Positions 43,846 through 52,249 of a stretch of 64,000 bases of DNA are shown in pieces; within the stretch, counting starts at the first letter, position 1; the number at the start of each line of letters is the position of its first letter. The notes under the pieces were generated by a model. That model searched no databases, was not told the DNA's origin, and saw only the letters and a list, made by a program, of their open reading frames with translations. The position numbers were made by a program, and so were the translations under genes. Origin of the DNA: Fictibacillus enclensis (GTDB lineage: Bacteria > Bacillota > Bacilli > Bacillales > Fictibacillaceae); assembly GCF_001457035.1 (NCBI RefSeq), contig NZ_KQ758618.1:496001-560000 (forward strand), in the 5' to 3' direction.

Positions 43846-43925
43846 GCGTAGGAAGAGAGGTCGGGACGACGAAGTCCAGGCTTCTTTTTTTTATGAAAAT
43901 GACGTGATATGCAACTATTTCTTGG

Positions 43926-43981
43926 CCGAACCGCAAGTAAATTCGGCTTTACCGCTACTAATCTCTGTCGAACCGCAAGTA
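43926..43981 (+). repeat. Short direct repeat in an intergenic region
   Basis: CGAACCGCAAGTA occurs at 43927-43939 and 43969-43981; the first copy sits in a GCCGAA...TTCGGC hairpin. The surrounding 240-base gap (43846-44086) holds no gene. Confidence 0.5.
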
Positions 43982-44086
43982 CCTCTTCTCACCACCCCGC
44001 TTAACCCTCCCCTCGTGAGCAGTATGAGAGCCAAATCGGCGTATTCCCTTTACAATAGGGGAGAATAAGGTACGAGGAGGTACAAA

Positions 44087-44806
44087 ATGAAGGTAGAAAT
44101 ATGGTCAGATTATGTTTGTCCATTTTGTTATATAGGAAAAAGGCGCTTTGAAAATGCCCTGAGTGGGTTTGAAGGACGCGAGCAAGTGGAGGTTGTGTAC
44201 AAAAGCTTCGAGCTGGATCCTTCGTTTCAAAAAACGGATAAGGATATTCATGCTGTGCTAGCCCAGAAATACGGTACATCGTATGAGCAGGGAAAAAGCA
44301 TGAACGACCAGATGACAGAACGGGCAAAGGACGTTGGTTTGGCGTATGACTTTGACCGGGCGATTCCGGCCAATACGTTTGATGCCCACAGGGTCTCTCA
44401 TTTTGCCAAACAGAATGGATTGTTAAAAGAAGTAACAGAGCGGATCTTGAAAGGGTATTTTACCGAAGGCCTTGATCTTAATGATCACGCTACCCTTGCA
44501 AAACTTGCCGGAGAAGCGGGACTTGATGAGCAGGCGACTCTTGCTGTTTTAAAAGAAGGAAAATTCGCAGAGGATGTCCGTGCCGATGAGGAAGAAGGCT
44601 CCCGTCTTGGTATTACCGGCGTTCCGTTTTTCGTATTTAACCAAAAATACGGAGTATCAGGCGCGCAGCCGGAGGATGTGTTTACTGAGGTTCTTGAAAA
44701 GGTGAAGAAGGAGGAACAGGAGGAGTCTCCGATTCAACTGCTGAACCAAACCGAGAATCAAAAAAACAAGGAAAATGACTGCAGTGACGGTTCCTGCAAC
44801 ATCTAA
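44087..44806 (+). CDS. DsbA family oxidoreductase, FrnE-like
   Basis: A 239-residue cytosolic thioredoxin-fold protein of the DsbA/FrnE family. The redox motif CPFC is at residues 11-14, the helical insertion follows, and GITGVPFFVFNQKYGVSGAQ carries the cis-Pro loop. An extra Cys pair (CSDGSC) at the extreme C-terminus is the second redox pair seen in FrnE-type proteins. No signal peptide. Probably a disulfide isomerase or thiol-stress protein. GAGGAGG precedes the ATG. Confidence 0.9.
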   Translation: MKVEIWSDYVCPFCYIGKRRFENALSGFEGREQVEVVYKSFELDPSFQKTDKDIHAVLAQKYGTSYEQGKSMNDQMTERAKDVGLAYDFDRAIPANTFDAHRVSHFAKQNGLLKEVTERILKGYFTEGLDLNDHATLAKLAGEAGLDEQATLAVLKEGKFAEDVRADEEEGSRLGITGVPFFVFNQKYGVSGAQPEDVFTEVLEKVKKEEQEESPIQLLNQTENQKNKENDCSDGSCNI

Positions 44807-44833
44807 TTGTTCCCTAGATAAGGAGTGAAATGT

Positions 44834-45115
44834 ATGGCGAGCAGCGTTATTTTGAATGACACAAAAATCATGGTCCGTGACTTTCAACAAACAGCAGTGA
44901 ACGGACGAAGGCAAATTTCTTTTCAATTTCAGGTTGAACACAAAGACTATCACGATATTACCACGCTGTTATACAAAAACGATTTCGATGTAAAGGTTCC
45001 TGAGGAAGAGATATCGTTCAGGGCATCCATCACCAATTATTCTACTTCCGTTACAAACCTGTACGAAGAAAGTGCAGTAGGAGATTTTTATCTGGAGCTT
45101 ACGGAAAAGGAATAA
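44834..45115 (+). CDS. DUF3219 family protein (YkvR-like)
   Basis: A 93-residue beta-rich soluble protein. The pattern HDITTLLYKNDFDVKVPEEE, then NYSTSVTNLYEE and VGDFYLEL fits the small DUF3219/YkvR family of unknown function. ATG 44834 is 8 bases after AGGAG. It follows the DsbA-family gene by 27 bases and is probably cotranscribed. Confidence 0.7.
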   Translation: MASSVILNDTKIMVRDFQQTAVNGRRQISFQFQVEHKDYHDITTLLYKNDFDVKVPEEEISFRASITNYSTSVTNLYEESAVGDFYLELTEKE

Positions 45116-45123
45116 AATCACGA

Positions 45124-45151
45124 AGAGAGCGGGATTTCCGTTCTCTTTTTT
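45124..45151 (+). terminator. Terminator after the DUF3219 gene
   Basis: 9-bp stem (45124-45132 with 45138-45146, one G-T pair) followed by T-run. Confidence 0.7.
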
Positions 45152-45201
45152 CGTGCTACAATATCAGAGGAACAACAAGGTAAAAAGAAAAGGTGTGAGC
45201 T

Positions 45202-45846
45202 ATGGAACGGTTTAAAACATCAGCACTTCTTGATGTCATCAGTGAATTGTTTTCAAACGAAGCATCAATTGCGGTTACGGATACCGAGCAGTATATTTAT
45301 TATCAGCCCAGCAGACGGATCAATTTAAAAATTAAACCGGGTGATGAGATCAAAGAGGGGACCATTACACATAAAGCACTGGTGTCCCGGCAAAAGGTCT
45401 CCCAATTTATCAATCGCGATATTTTTGGAACGCCTTATTATGGGATGGCGGTTCCCTTATTTGATCAGGAAGAATTGCAAGGATGTGTGACCGCAATTTT
45501 TCCGGCGCTGACAAGCGGGAAAACGGTGGTTACGGTAAAAAGCGAGGATAGCTGGATTCCAATCCCGTTCTCGGATATCTTTTATTTGGAGGCGAAGGAC
45601 CGCAAGACCTACGTCATAGGGGAAAAGCACACGGGAAGCCATAAGGATACACTGAATGAGTTTGATTTTCTTTTGCCCAAGGATAATTTTGTCCGCTGTC
45701 ATCGCTCGTTCATCGTAAATGTCCATCACATTTTGGAGATCTATCCGGACAGCCATTCAACCTTTTTATTAAAAATGAAAAATGGTGAACAAGTGCCTGT
45801 CAGCCAGTCTTATGCAAGCTATTTCAGAACATTGCTTGGCTTCTGA
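45202..45846 (+). CDS. LytTR family transcriptional regulator with N-terminal sensor domain
   Basis: A 214-residue DNA-binding protein. The C-terminal LytTR domain (about 115-212) has DIFYLEAKDRKTYVIGEKHTG and FVRCHRSFIVNVHHI. Instead of a CheY receiver, the first 100 residues resemble a PAS/GAF-like sensor (SIAVTDTEQYIYYQPS), as seen in histidine-kinase-independent LytTR regulators. The ligand and target genes are unknown; the CoA-transferase gene follows 130 bases downstream. Confidence 0.88.
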   Translation: MERFKTSALLDVISELFSNEASIAVTDTEQYIYYQPSRRINLKIKPGDEIKEGTITHKALVSRQKVSQFINRDIFGTPYYGMAVPLFDQEELQGCVTAIFPALTSGKTVVTVKSEDSWIPIPFSDIFYLEAKDRKTYVIGEKHTGSHKDTLNEFDFLLPKDNFVRCHRSFIVNVHHILEIYPDSHSTFLLKMKNGEQVPVSQSYASYFRTLLGF

Positions 45847-45977
45847 CCAGATCCTTCTGTTTGGTGAATTGAATGTTCTGTCTTATCTCAATTTTTTGTG
45901 ATTTATTCCCTTTCTCTCTCGATCATGATTCTGTTTGCTACACTTATGAAAAGAGAGAGACAAGGAGTGTGGAGAAA

Positions 45978-47492
45978 ATGGAAAGCGTTTGCAAACGAAT
46001 TCGAGATCAGCGCTTACATGATCGGATAGTGTCTGCTGAGGAAGCCGCATCCTGGATCGAAGATGGAATGACACTTGGCTTAAGCGGATTTACGCGGGCA
46101 GGAGATGTGAAGGCCGTGCCGTTTGCTCTTGCCAAACGGGCGGAGGAAAATCCCCTGAAAGTCAATGTGTTCACAGGTGCCTCCCTTGGGTCAGATGTTG
46201 ATAAACTGTTTGCCGAGAAAAACATGATTAACAAACGGCTGCCGTTTCAGGCAGACGCGACTATGAGAAAAGGCATCAATGCCGGGGATTTTCATTTTGT
46301 TGATCAGCATTTGTCCCATACATCGGAATGGATCCGCTCAAATGTACTGGACACAATCGACTTTGCGATTTTGGAAGCAATTGCAGTTACCGAGGAAGGT
46401 ATGGTGATTCCAACCACATCGATCGGCAACTCTATGGTGTTTTCACAGCATGCCAAAAACATCATCATTGAAATTAACACCGCACAGACAGAGTTGCTCG
46501 AAGGCATTCATGATTTGTACGAACCAGGGCCGCAGGGTGAACGGCAGCCCATCCCGCTTTCTGCGCCTTCCGACCGGATCGGTGTAAAGGGAATCCAGGT
46601 GGATGTGGACAAGATTAGAGGGATAGTTTTTACCCATCAAGAGGATTCGCCGTCCACCATCATTGAACCCGATGAGGAAACCGTTGTCATGGCCCAGCAC
46701 TTAATCACATTTTTAAGAGAAGAAATCAAGGCAGGCCGTCTGACAGAAAAGCTCGCTCCGCTTCAGTCAGGAATCGGTTCGGTGGCTAACGCGGTTTTTC
46801 ACGGATTGCTGGATTCCGAGTTTACGGATTTGGAAGTTTATTCAGAGGTTCTTCAGGATGCGGTATTTGATTTGTTGGATGCCGGTAAAGTGAAATTTGC
46901 GTCTTGCTGCTCGATTACTTTGTCTTCAGAAAAAATGAAAAGCGTATTTTCCAATTTTGAAACGTACCGAGACCGTTTGCTCCTGAGACCTCAGGAAATT
47001 TCCAATCATCCGGAACTTATTCGCCGGATGGGGCTCATCTCTATTAATACTGCGCTTGAATTGGATATTTATGGTAATGTTAACTCGACCCATGTGATGG
47101 GAACGAAGATGATGAATGGCATTGGCGGATCAGGAGACTTTGCCCGCAATGCGCGCCTTGGCATTTTCGTGACCAAATCCATTGCAAAGGACGGAAAAAT
47201 CTCGAGCATCGTTCCATTCGTATCCCATGTGGATCATACAGAGCATGATGTGGATGTGATTGTCACAGAACAGGGATACGCAGATTTAAGAGGGCTGGCG
47301 CCTAGAGAGCGTGTGCAGAAGATTATCGAAAATTGCGCGCATCCGCTGTACCGTGAACAGCTGAATGAATATTACCAAGAGGCGTTGAAAAAAGGCGGAC
47401 AAACGCCGCATGTGCTTGAAAAGGCTTTTTCGTGGCATACCAATTTTGAAAAGAACGGAACAATGCTCGAAAAGGCAGCACAGCCTGTGTAA
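45978..47492 (+). CDS. Acetyl-CoA hydrolase/transferase family (succinate CoA-transferase-like)
   Basis: A 504-residue enzyme of the Cat1/class I CoA-transferase family that moves CoA between acetate and succinate or other short acids. N-terminal WIEDGMTLGLSGFTRAGDVK and the FTGASLGSD block bind CoA; the catalytic Glu lies near EVYSEVLQDAVFDLLDAG; the C-terminus has GIGGSGDFARNA and VIVTEQGYADLRGLAP. ATG 45978 follows AAGGAG and GGAG; 35 upstream in-frame codons are non-conserved. A cre-like sequence overlaps the start, suggesting CcpA control. Confidence 0.9.
   Translation: MESVCKRIRDQRLHDRIVSAEEAASWIEDGMTLGLSGFTRAGDVKAVPFALAKRAEENPLKVNVFTGASLGSDVDKLFAEKNMINKRLPFQADATMRKGINAGDFHFVDQHLSHTSEWIRSNVLDTIDFAILEAIAVTEEGMVIPTTSIGNSMVFSQHAKNIIIEINTAQTELLEGIHDLYEPGPQGERQPIPLSAPSDRIGVKGIQVDVDKIRGIVFTHQEDSPSTIIEPDEETVVMAQHLITFLREEIKAGRLTEKLAPLQSGIGSVANAVFHGLLDSEFTDLEVYSEVLQDAVFDLLDAGKVKFASCCSITLSSEKMKSVFSNFETYRDRLLLRPQEISNHPELIRRMGLISINTALELDIYGNVNSTHVMGTKMMNGIGGSGDFARNARLGIFVTKSIAKDGKISSIVPFVSHVDHTEHDVDVIVTEQGYADLRGLAPRERVQKIIENCAHPLYREQLNEYYQEALKKGGQTPHVLEKAFSWHTNFEKNGTMLEKAAQPV
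45979..45994. promoter_or_regulatory. Possible CcpA cre site at the CoA-transferase start
   Basis: TGGAAAGCGTTTGCAA fits the cre pattern WTGNAANCGNWNNCAW with one mismatch. Confidence 0.4.
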
Positions 47493-47501
47493 ATCATATG
47501 A

Positions 47502-47540
47502 AAGCTGACTTTTCTTTTGCGAAGTCAGCTTTTTTTGTTA
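47502..47540 (+). terminator. CoA-transferase terminator
   Basis: AAAGCTGACTT/AAGTCAGCTTT stem (47502-47512, 47523-47533) with T-run. The remaining gap to 47833 (about 290 bases) is A+T-rich and I see no gene in it, only weak promoter-like hexamers. Confidence 0.85.
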
Positions 47541-47833
47541 AAGGGTTGCGTTTTCGGATGCTATTTTAATAAATGACATAAGAAATGACGTGTGAATTGG
47601 CACAGGTCATTTTATTAACGTTTTTAGCTTGATATTTCATTTTTGGCATAGATAGTAACTTTATATTTTATAATGGACAATAAATAGTGCTCCTTTAAAA
47701 TGTTGTGTAAAAATTGCTGTCCATTTCAAGTTCACTTGGGGTGCCGGCAATATGCTCTTCTTATACAATTAACGGGGCAGTTTCGTACAATAAGGATGGC
47801 AATGTGTGGATTTATTGGAGAGGTGTGTGGTTA

Positions 47834-48292
47834 TTGATTTTGGTCAGTTCTTGTCTAGCTGGATTACAAGTAAGGTATAACGGTACACATAGCTTAGATA
47901 ATAGGATAAGTAAATTAGTTGGAGAGAATCAAGCTGTTACGATCTGTCCCGAAATGCTTGGTGGGTTTTCAATCCCAAGGGAACCTGCTGAAATAGTAGG
48001 CGGAGACGGAGAAGATGTACTGGATGGGAAGGCTAGAGTAGTTGAGAAATCTGGTAACGATGTAACCGAACTTTACATAAAAGGAGCTTACGCTACTTTA
48101 GAAAAAGCTAAAAAAATGGACGCAACACTAGTTGTTCTCAAGGAGAATAGCCCATCCTGTGGCAGTTTAATGATTTATAACGGTGAATTTAAGGGTAACA
48201 AAATTGTTGGAAACGGAGTTACTTCAGCCTTACTTAAAAGAAATGGTTTACAAGTAATTTCAGAAGAACAATTTATTGAAAATTTCTTTTAG
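47834..48292 (+). CDS. DUF523 family protein (TudS-like desulfidase)
   Basis: A 152-residue cytosolic protein of DUF523, which includes the thiouracil desulfidase TudS. The three Cys that hold the Fe-S cluster in that family are present: C7 in SSCLAG, C38 in ICPEMLGG and C109 in SPSCGS. TTG 47834 matches the family start (MILVSSCL) and lies 10 bases after GGAGAGG. The gene is visibly more A+T-rich than its neighbours, which suggests recent transfer. It may remove sulfur from thiolated bases; substrate unproven. Confidence 0.85.
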   Translation: MILVSSCLAGLQVRYNGTHSLDNRISKLVGENQAVTICPEMLGGFSIPREPAEIVGGDGEDVLDGKARVVEKSGNDVTELYIKGAYATLEKAKKMDATLVVLKENSPSCGSLMIYNGEFKGNKIVGNGVTSALLKRNGLQVISEEQFIENFF

Positions 48293-48372
48293 TTATCACT
48301 AAAGGGTACTTTAGTCGAACAAGAACTGGAATTTATAACAAAGAAAACTCGCTCGCTTTGAGAAGACACAAA

Positions 48373-48401
48373 GGATGCTGTCCCTTATAGAGACAGCATC
48401 C
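48373..48401 (-). terminator. Hairpin after the 44-aa Arg/Ser-rich gene
   Basis: Perfect 10-bp stem GGATGCTGTC/GACAGCATCC (48373-48382, 48392-48401); weak T-tract on the minus strand. Confidence 0.55.
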
Positions 48402-48416
48402 ATTGCATGTTATGAG

Positions 48417-48551
48417 TTACCAGGAGCTGGAACTTGAGCTGGATCGGCGCCGCCGGTTATTTCTGACTCTGCAACGAATGGTAATCACTTTACCACCGCT
48501 CGTACGGCGTGTTCTTGCTTTGCATCTCACTACTTTTCTTCTTCTGGACAT
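48417..48551 (-). CDS. 44-aa Arg/Ser-rich coat-like protein
   Basis: A very basic peptide beginning MSRRRKVVRCKARTRR and ending in RRRRSSSSSSSW. Start and end resemble the Arg/Ser-rich segments of the coat-like protein at 17289-17846 and the CotG-like protein. GGGGGATG precedes ATG 48551. A CATAGAATA element upstream (near 48612) matches the SigK -10 consensus, although no clear -35 is seen. Probably a small spore coat component. Confidence 0.6.
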   Translation of the reverse strand: MSRRRKVVRCKARTRRTSGGKVITIRCRVRNNRRRRSSSSSSSW

Positions 48552-48664
48552 GCTTCATCCCCCATATCTGTATCAAAAAATAAGAAAAGGAAATCTCTTT
48601 TCTCTCCTATATTCTATGGGGGATTGCTAGAAATGGCTTGGACACATTACAGGAATGGGAAATT

Positions 48665-49123
48665 TTAAATAAATGGACCTTCGTAGGGTTGGGCAGGCAT
48701 TCGTATAAAATCATAGGTAGCCATGCTATCCACATTGGTAAAGAAGGCATGAAGACTTTCAATGAGCATGAGGTTCGGGACACTTTCCTTTTCCTTAATT
48801 AAAATTATCACCTTTTGATAAGCATAGGCGTAGCCCAGTTCAAACGCTGTCCCGCTGTCGGTGCTCTTTCCTTCGTAATCGTGAATCGCCACGACGACAT
48901 CTGCCCGACGCAGTGCGTAGAGATCGAGGTTAAAGACGACTTTTCTCCACTCCTTTGAACCCCACGGATACTGCTGGTTCTGATGGAACCGGGCGGAGTA
49001 AAATTCAGCAACCTGGGGATTGCGGGACAAGGCATTCTCGAGTCTTTGTATGCGGGCGACCTGTTCCTGATCAAAAAAGGGACCGGCGATAAAAACTCTG
49101 ATCTTTCTTGTGTCTCCGTTCAT
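48665..49123 (-). CDS. Nucleoside 2-deoxyribosyltransferase
   Basis: A 152-residue enzyme of the nucleoside 2-deoxyribosyltransferase family that exchanges bases between deoxynucleosides. Family features are VFIAGPFFDQEQ near the N-terminus, LDLYALRRADVVVAIHD and the GTAFELGYAYA segment containing the catalytic Glu. Cytosolic, no signal peptide. AGAAGGTGTCC precedes the ATG. Role in salvage of nucleosides is likely. Confidence 0.87.
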   Translation of the reverse strand: MNGDTRKIRVFIAGPFFDQEQVARIQRLENALSRNPQVAEFYSARFHQNQQYPWGSKEWRKVVFNLDLYALRRADVVVAIHDYEGKSTDSGTAFELGYAYAYQKVIILIKEKESVPNLMLIESLHAFFTNVDSMATYDFIRMPAQPYEGPFI

Positions 49124-49184
49124 AGGACACCTTCTTTCTTGACGAAGCGTTAATCCCTTTATAGGTTATGAAAAAACAAAAAAA

Positions 49185-49203
49185 GAAGACCGAAGAGGCC
49201 TTC
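49185..49203 (-). terminator. Terminator after the YpzG-like gene
   Basis: GAAGACC...GGCCTTC-type stem with a strong T-run on the minus strand between two minus-strand genes. Confidence 0.6.
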
Positions 49204-49229
49204 TTTTTTCTGTTTCTTTTTCGTCATGC

Positions 49230-49382
49230 TTACCAGTGGTGGGCTTTGGCGTTGCTTCTCAAGATGATGTTCTGCTGAGACATCTCAGTATGGCCATTCA
49301 CTTGAGATTTTTGACGCTTCGGCCGTGTCCAATTGTGGTGAAACTTACTAGAGTGAGGATCTAAATGATCTTTGTAACTCAT
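49230..49382 (-). CDS. Small YpzG-like protein
   Basis: A 50-residue His-rich basic protein, MSYKDHLDPHSSKFHHNWTR and so on, matching the pattern of the small Bacillus YpzG family, whose role is unknown (possibly spore-related). GAGGTG precedes ATG 49382 by 8 bases. It stands between the deoxyribosyltransferase and UMF1 transporter genes with its own terminator. Confidence 0.7.
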   Translation of the reverse strand: MSYKDHLDPHSSKFHHNWTRPKRQKSQVNGHTEMSQQNIILRSNAKAHHW

Positions 49383-49433
49383 GGCTTTTCACCTCATCCG
49401 CTAAGAGTAACAATCCAGAAACAAGGGTGATAT

Positions 49434-50768
49434 TCAGGGAATATCCTGATTATTATGCGTCATTATCGGAAAATTTATGTCGGATTGGCCGACATTTTTA
49501 TCATTTGCACGATCCAAAGCATCTGCACGGGTTTCCGGAACAAACTTTAACAAAATCAAGCCGATGATAAATAAAAGAATCAGGGAAAATACACCGCTGC
49601 TCGAATTGCCGCTCATCTGGGCGGTAACTCCAACCAGGAGCGGGCCAAGAATGGAAGCGAATTTTCCAAAAATGTTATAGAATCCGAAAAATTCGTTGGC
49701 TTTCTGCTTTGGCACAAGCTTGGCAAAGTAGGAACGGGACAGCGCCTGAATACCGCCTTGTGAGGTGGCGACAAGCATGGCAAGGATCCAGAAATCCAGT
49801 GTAGTTTTTAAAAAATAGGCATAAATGCAAACAATGATATAGATAAATATGCCAACATAGAGCATTTTTTTGCCGGTGAATTTTTCAGCCAGTCTTCCAT
49901 ACAATAACGCAAACGGAGCGGCTACCACCTGTGTCACGAATAAAATGATCAGCAGGGAAGTAGAGCTGATGCCAAGGTCGGAGCCATAAGCGGTAGACAT
50001 GGAAATAATTGTACCGACTCCATCGATATAAAAGAAATAGGCGAGCAGGAACAAAAAGAGGGCACGGTAGCTGCGGATGTGTTTCAAGGTCTGGCCGAGC
50101 CGTTTGAAGCTGTTGCGAACGATGCGGGGTTCCCGCTCGACATAATATTTTTGGTGAACATGTTTGAAGAACGGGATCGAAAACAACCCCCACCACACAG
50201 CCGTGATTAAGAAGGCCAGCTTGCTTGCGGTGACAGTGGAAAGGGGAAGCGTTTTGGTTTGTGCGAGAATGATGATTGCAATGCTGATCAAAAATGGAAT
50301 GGTACTGCCGATATAGCCGAGGCCAAATCCCCGGGCAGATACATTGTTCATCCGCTCTTCGTTGGTAATATCGATCAAAAAGGCGTCATAAAAAACGAGG
50401 GAGCCGCTAAAGCCAAGAGCAGTCAGCGTATATAAGATCAGTAAAAGAAGCCATTGCTCACTGGGAATAAACACGAGAGAAGCGGTTGAAGCGATACCAA
50501 CTGCAAAAAAGAAGGCGAAAAACTTTTTCTTCATGCCCCGATAATCAGCAATCGTGCCCAGTATCGGCCCAAGCATCGCCAGAATAAAGGTGGTAATGGC
50601 AATAGTGTATCCCAAATACGCAGTAGAATCTGCGGCGCTAACACCGGCCTTCATGGCAGCGCTTTTGTAAAAAAGCGGAAATACAGCGGTAGTAATAATA
50701 ATCGAGTAGGCGGAGTTTGCCCAATCATAATACATCCAACTGCTTTCTTCCTTTGAGAAATATTTCAT
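49434..50768 (-). CDS. MFS transporter, UMF1/Atg22-like family
   Basis: A 444-residue protein with about twelve membrane helices. The start (SSWMYYDWANSAYSIIITT) and GFGLGYIGSTIPF are hallmarks of the UMF1 (Atg22-like) branch, as in B. subtilis YxiO. Substrate not known. ATG 50768 gives an 8-base gap to AGGGG; the ATG two codons earlier overlaps it. Confidence 0.9.
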   Translation of the reverse strand: MKYFSKEESSWMYYDWANSAYSIIITTAVFPLFYKSAAMKAGVSAADSTAYLGYTIAITTFILAMLGPILGTIADYRGMKKKFFAFFFAVGIASTASLVFIPSEQWLLLLILYTLTALGFSGSLVFYDAFLIDITNEERMNNVSARGFGLGYIGSTIPFLISIAIIILAQTKTLPLSTVTASKLAFLITAVWWGLFSIPFFKHVHQKYYVEREPRIVRNSFKRLGQTLKHIRSYRALFLFLLAYFFYIDGVGTIISMSTAYGSDLGISSTSLLIILFVTQVVAAPFALLYGRLAEKFTGKKMLYVGIFIYIIVCIYAYFLKTTLDFWILAMLVATSQGGIQALSRSYFAKLVPKQKANEFFGFYNIFGKFASILGPLLVGVTAQMSGNSSSGVFSLILLFIIGLILLKFVPETRADALDRANDKNVGQSDINFPIMTHNNQDIP

Positions 50769-50808
50769 TCTCATATCCCCTTTATTTTCGTCTTCTTTTC
50801 TTAGCTTG

Positions 50809-52125
50809 TTATTCTCGTTCTTCTGTCAATAATCCTTCAACCACCGAGCCGTCTGTTTCTCCCAAGTACAATCCGAGCAATCTGGCCATTGTTGGACCCT
50901 CGTCGATCAGGCGCATCGCAGGAATCTCCTGATGGGGTCTGATTCCTTTTCCGGCTGCTGCAAAAAATGTGGCGTAATTTTCTTTTTTGGGAGAATAGCC
51001 ATGACAGGCATACGTATATCGTTTGGCACGAACATCCTCCTTCGTGACGTGGTGAAGAAAGTCTCCCTCCAGATTTTCTTTAAAATAATATCCATCACAT
51101 GCCTCCAGCATAAAATCGCAGCGAGGATCGGCTCCCAATGCTCCGGCTTCCTCTCCTGTCAGCACTTGTTCGATGCCGTTTTCTTCCTCCTTTGTTAATT
51201 GAAGAAGGAGAGCATTGACCCTTTTTGTGAGGTCTTTATCGCTTTTGTTTCTTATGTATATATATGCCGAGCCATCACAGCTATGGCAGTAGACCTGCCA
51301 ATTTGTCACCTTTCCTATTGGAGTAACAGAAATCCAGCCCTGTTCCTTAAACAGGACGTTTAGTTGAATACCGGTTGTTTCATCGAGTGCACTATGGTCA
51401 CCGAGTGCGACAATGGTTGTGTTTTCAGCAGAACCACTCTCTTTTACCGCTGCATGAATCCTGCCGAGCCGGTCATCATGGCGCTTTAGTGCATTCATTG
51501 CCTCCTCTGAAGAGAACCCATGGTAATGCCGCTGGGTATCCAGGTCGGAAAAATGAACAAGCAAGAGGTCGGGATTTTTTGTTTTGATCGTATGAACGGC
51601 TGATTCCAGTACAAAGTTATCGAGCTCGGGCTGGTTGAGCCCATTGCGGATATGGCCAAAACGCCGGTTCATGCCAAGCTGGTAAAAGACACTGCCATTC
51701 ATGAGCGAGACAGGTATTTGGTGGTGCCACGGCCGGTTCGCAAAGATCTCAGGCATATGATAATCAATATCGGCTTTTGCTGTGACCGGCCAGAGCAGCG
51801 CACCGGTCTTCATTCCCGCCTGTTTGGCTTCATCAAAAAGGGTCGTGCCCTGAATATGCCTCCGGTGCCAATGCCAGTCAGGTGAAACTCTTCCTGGCTG
51901 GAGATAGGTATTGTTCACAACACCATGGCGCTTCGGATAATTGCCGGTCACGATGGTGGCATGGCATGGATAGGTGACGGTAGGATAAATGGATTCAACA
52001 TTGGTGCAATATGATCCCCACTTGAGAAGCTCTTGAAAGTGGGGAAGCTCCTTGATCACAGGAAAATCAAGTGAAGAAAGACAATCAAAAGAGATGACAA
52101 TTAAATGGTCTGTCAGGCGGTTCAT
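50809..52125 (-). CDS. Alkaline phosphatase/nucleotide pyrophosphatase family phosphodiesterase
   Basis: A 438-residue metalloenzyme of the alkaline phosphatase superfamily, ENPP type. The zinc and nucleophile sites are visible: ISFDCL near the start, ESIYPTVTYPCHATIVTGNYP with the catalytic Thr, HFSDLDTQRHYHG and VALGDHSALD. No signal peptide is evident, so it is probably cytosolic. The substrate (a nucleotide, phosphodiester or phosphonate) is open. Confidence 0.87.
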   Translation of the reverse strand: MNRLTDHLIVISFDCLSSLDFPVIKELPHFQELLKWGSYCTNVESIYPTVTYPCHATIVTGNYPKRHGVVNNTYLQPGRVSPDWHWHRRHIQGTTLFDEAKQAGMKTGALLWPVTAKADIDYHMPEIFANRPWHHQIPVSLMNGSVFYQLGMNRRFGHIRNGLNQPELDNFVLESAVHTIKTKNPDLLLVHFSDLDTQRHYHGFSSEEAMNALKRHDDRLGRIHAAVKESGSAENTTIVALGDHSALDETTGIQLNVLFKEQGWISVTPIGKVTNWQVYCHSCDGSAYIYIRNKSDKDLTKRVNALLLQLTKEEENGIEQVLTGEEAGALGADPRCDFMLEACDGYYFKENLEGDFLHHVTKEDVRAKRYTYACHGYSPKKENYATFFAAAGKGIRPHQEIPAMRLIDEGPTMARLLGLYLGETDGSVVEGLLTEERE

Positions 52126-52205
52126 GAGGGCCTCCCTGCAATAATCTCAATAATAACTGTTTCTTCATGATATCAGGCTGCTCCTTTAAAAAGAAGGAAA
52201 GAAAA

Positions 52206-52234
52206 GGGGCTGTCCAAGAAGTCAGGACAGCCCC
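52206..52234 (-). terminator. Terminator of the htrA remnant
   Basis: Perfect 10-bp GGGGCTGTCC/GGACAGCCCC stem with T-rich tail on the minus strand. Confidence 0.8.
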
Positions 52235-52249
52235 TTTGGATCTTTCCGA

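Noticed and set aside
47714-47833. N-terminal extension of the DUF523 protein
   Set aside because: The family begins with MILVSSCL, and the TTG at 47834 has a ribosome site; the upstream codons are not conserved-looking.
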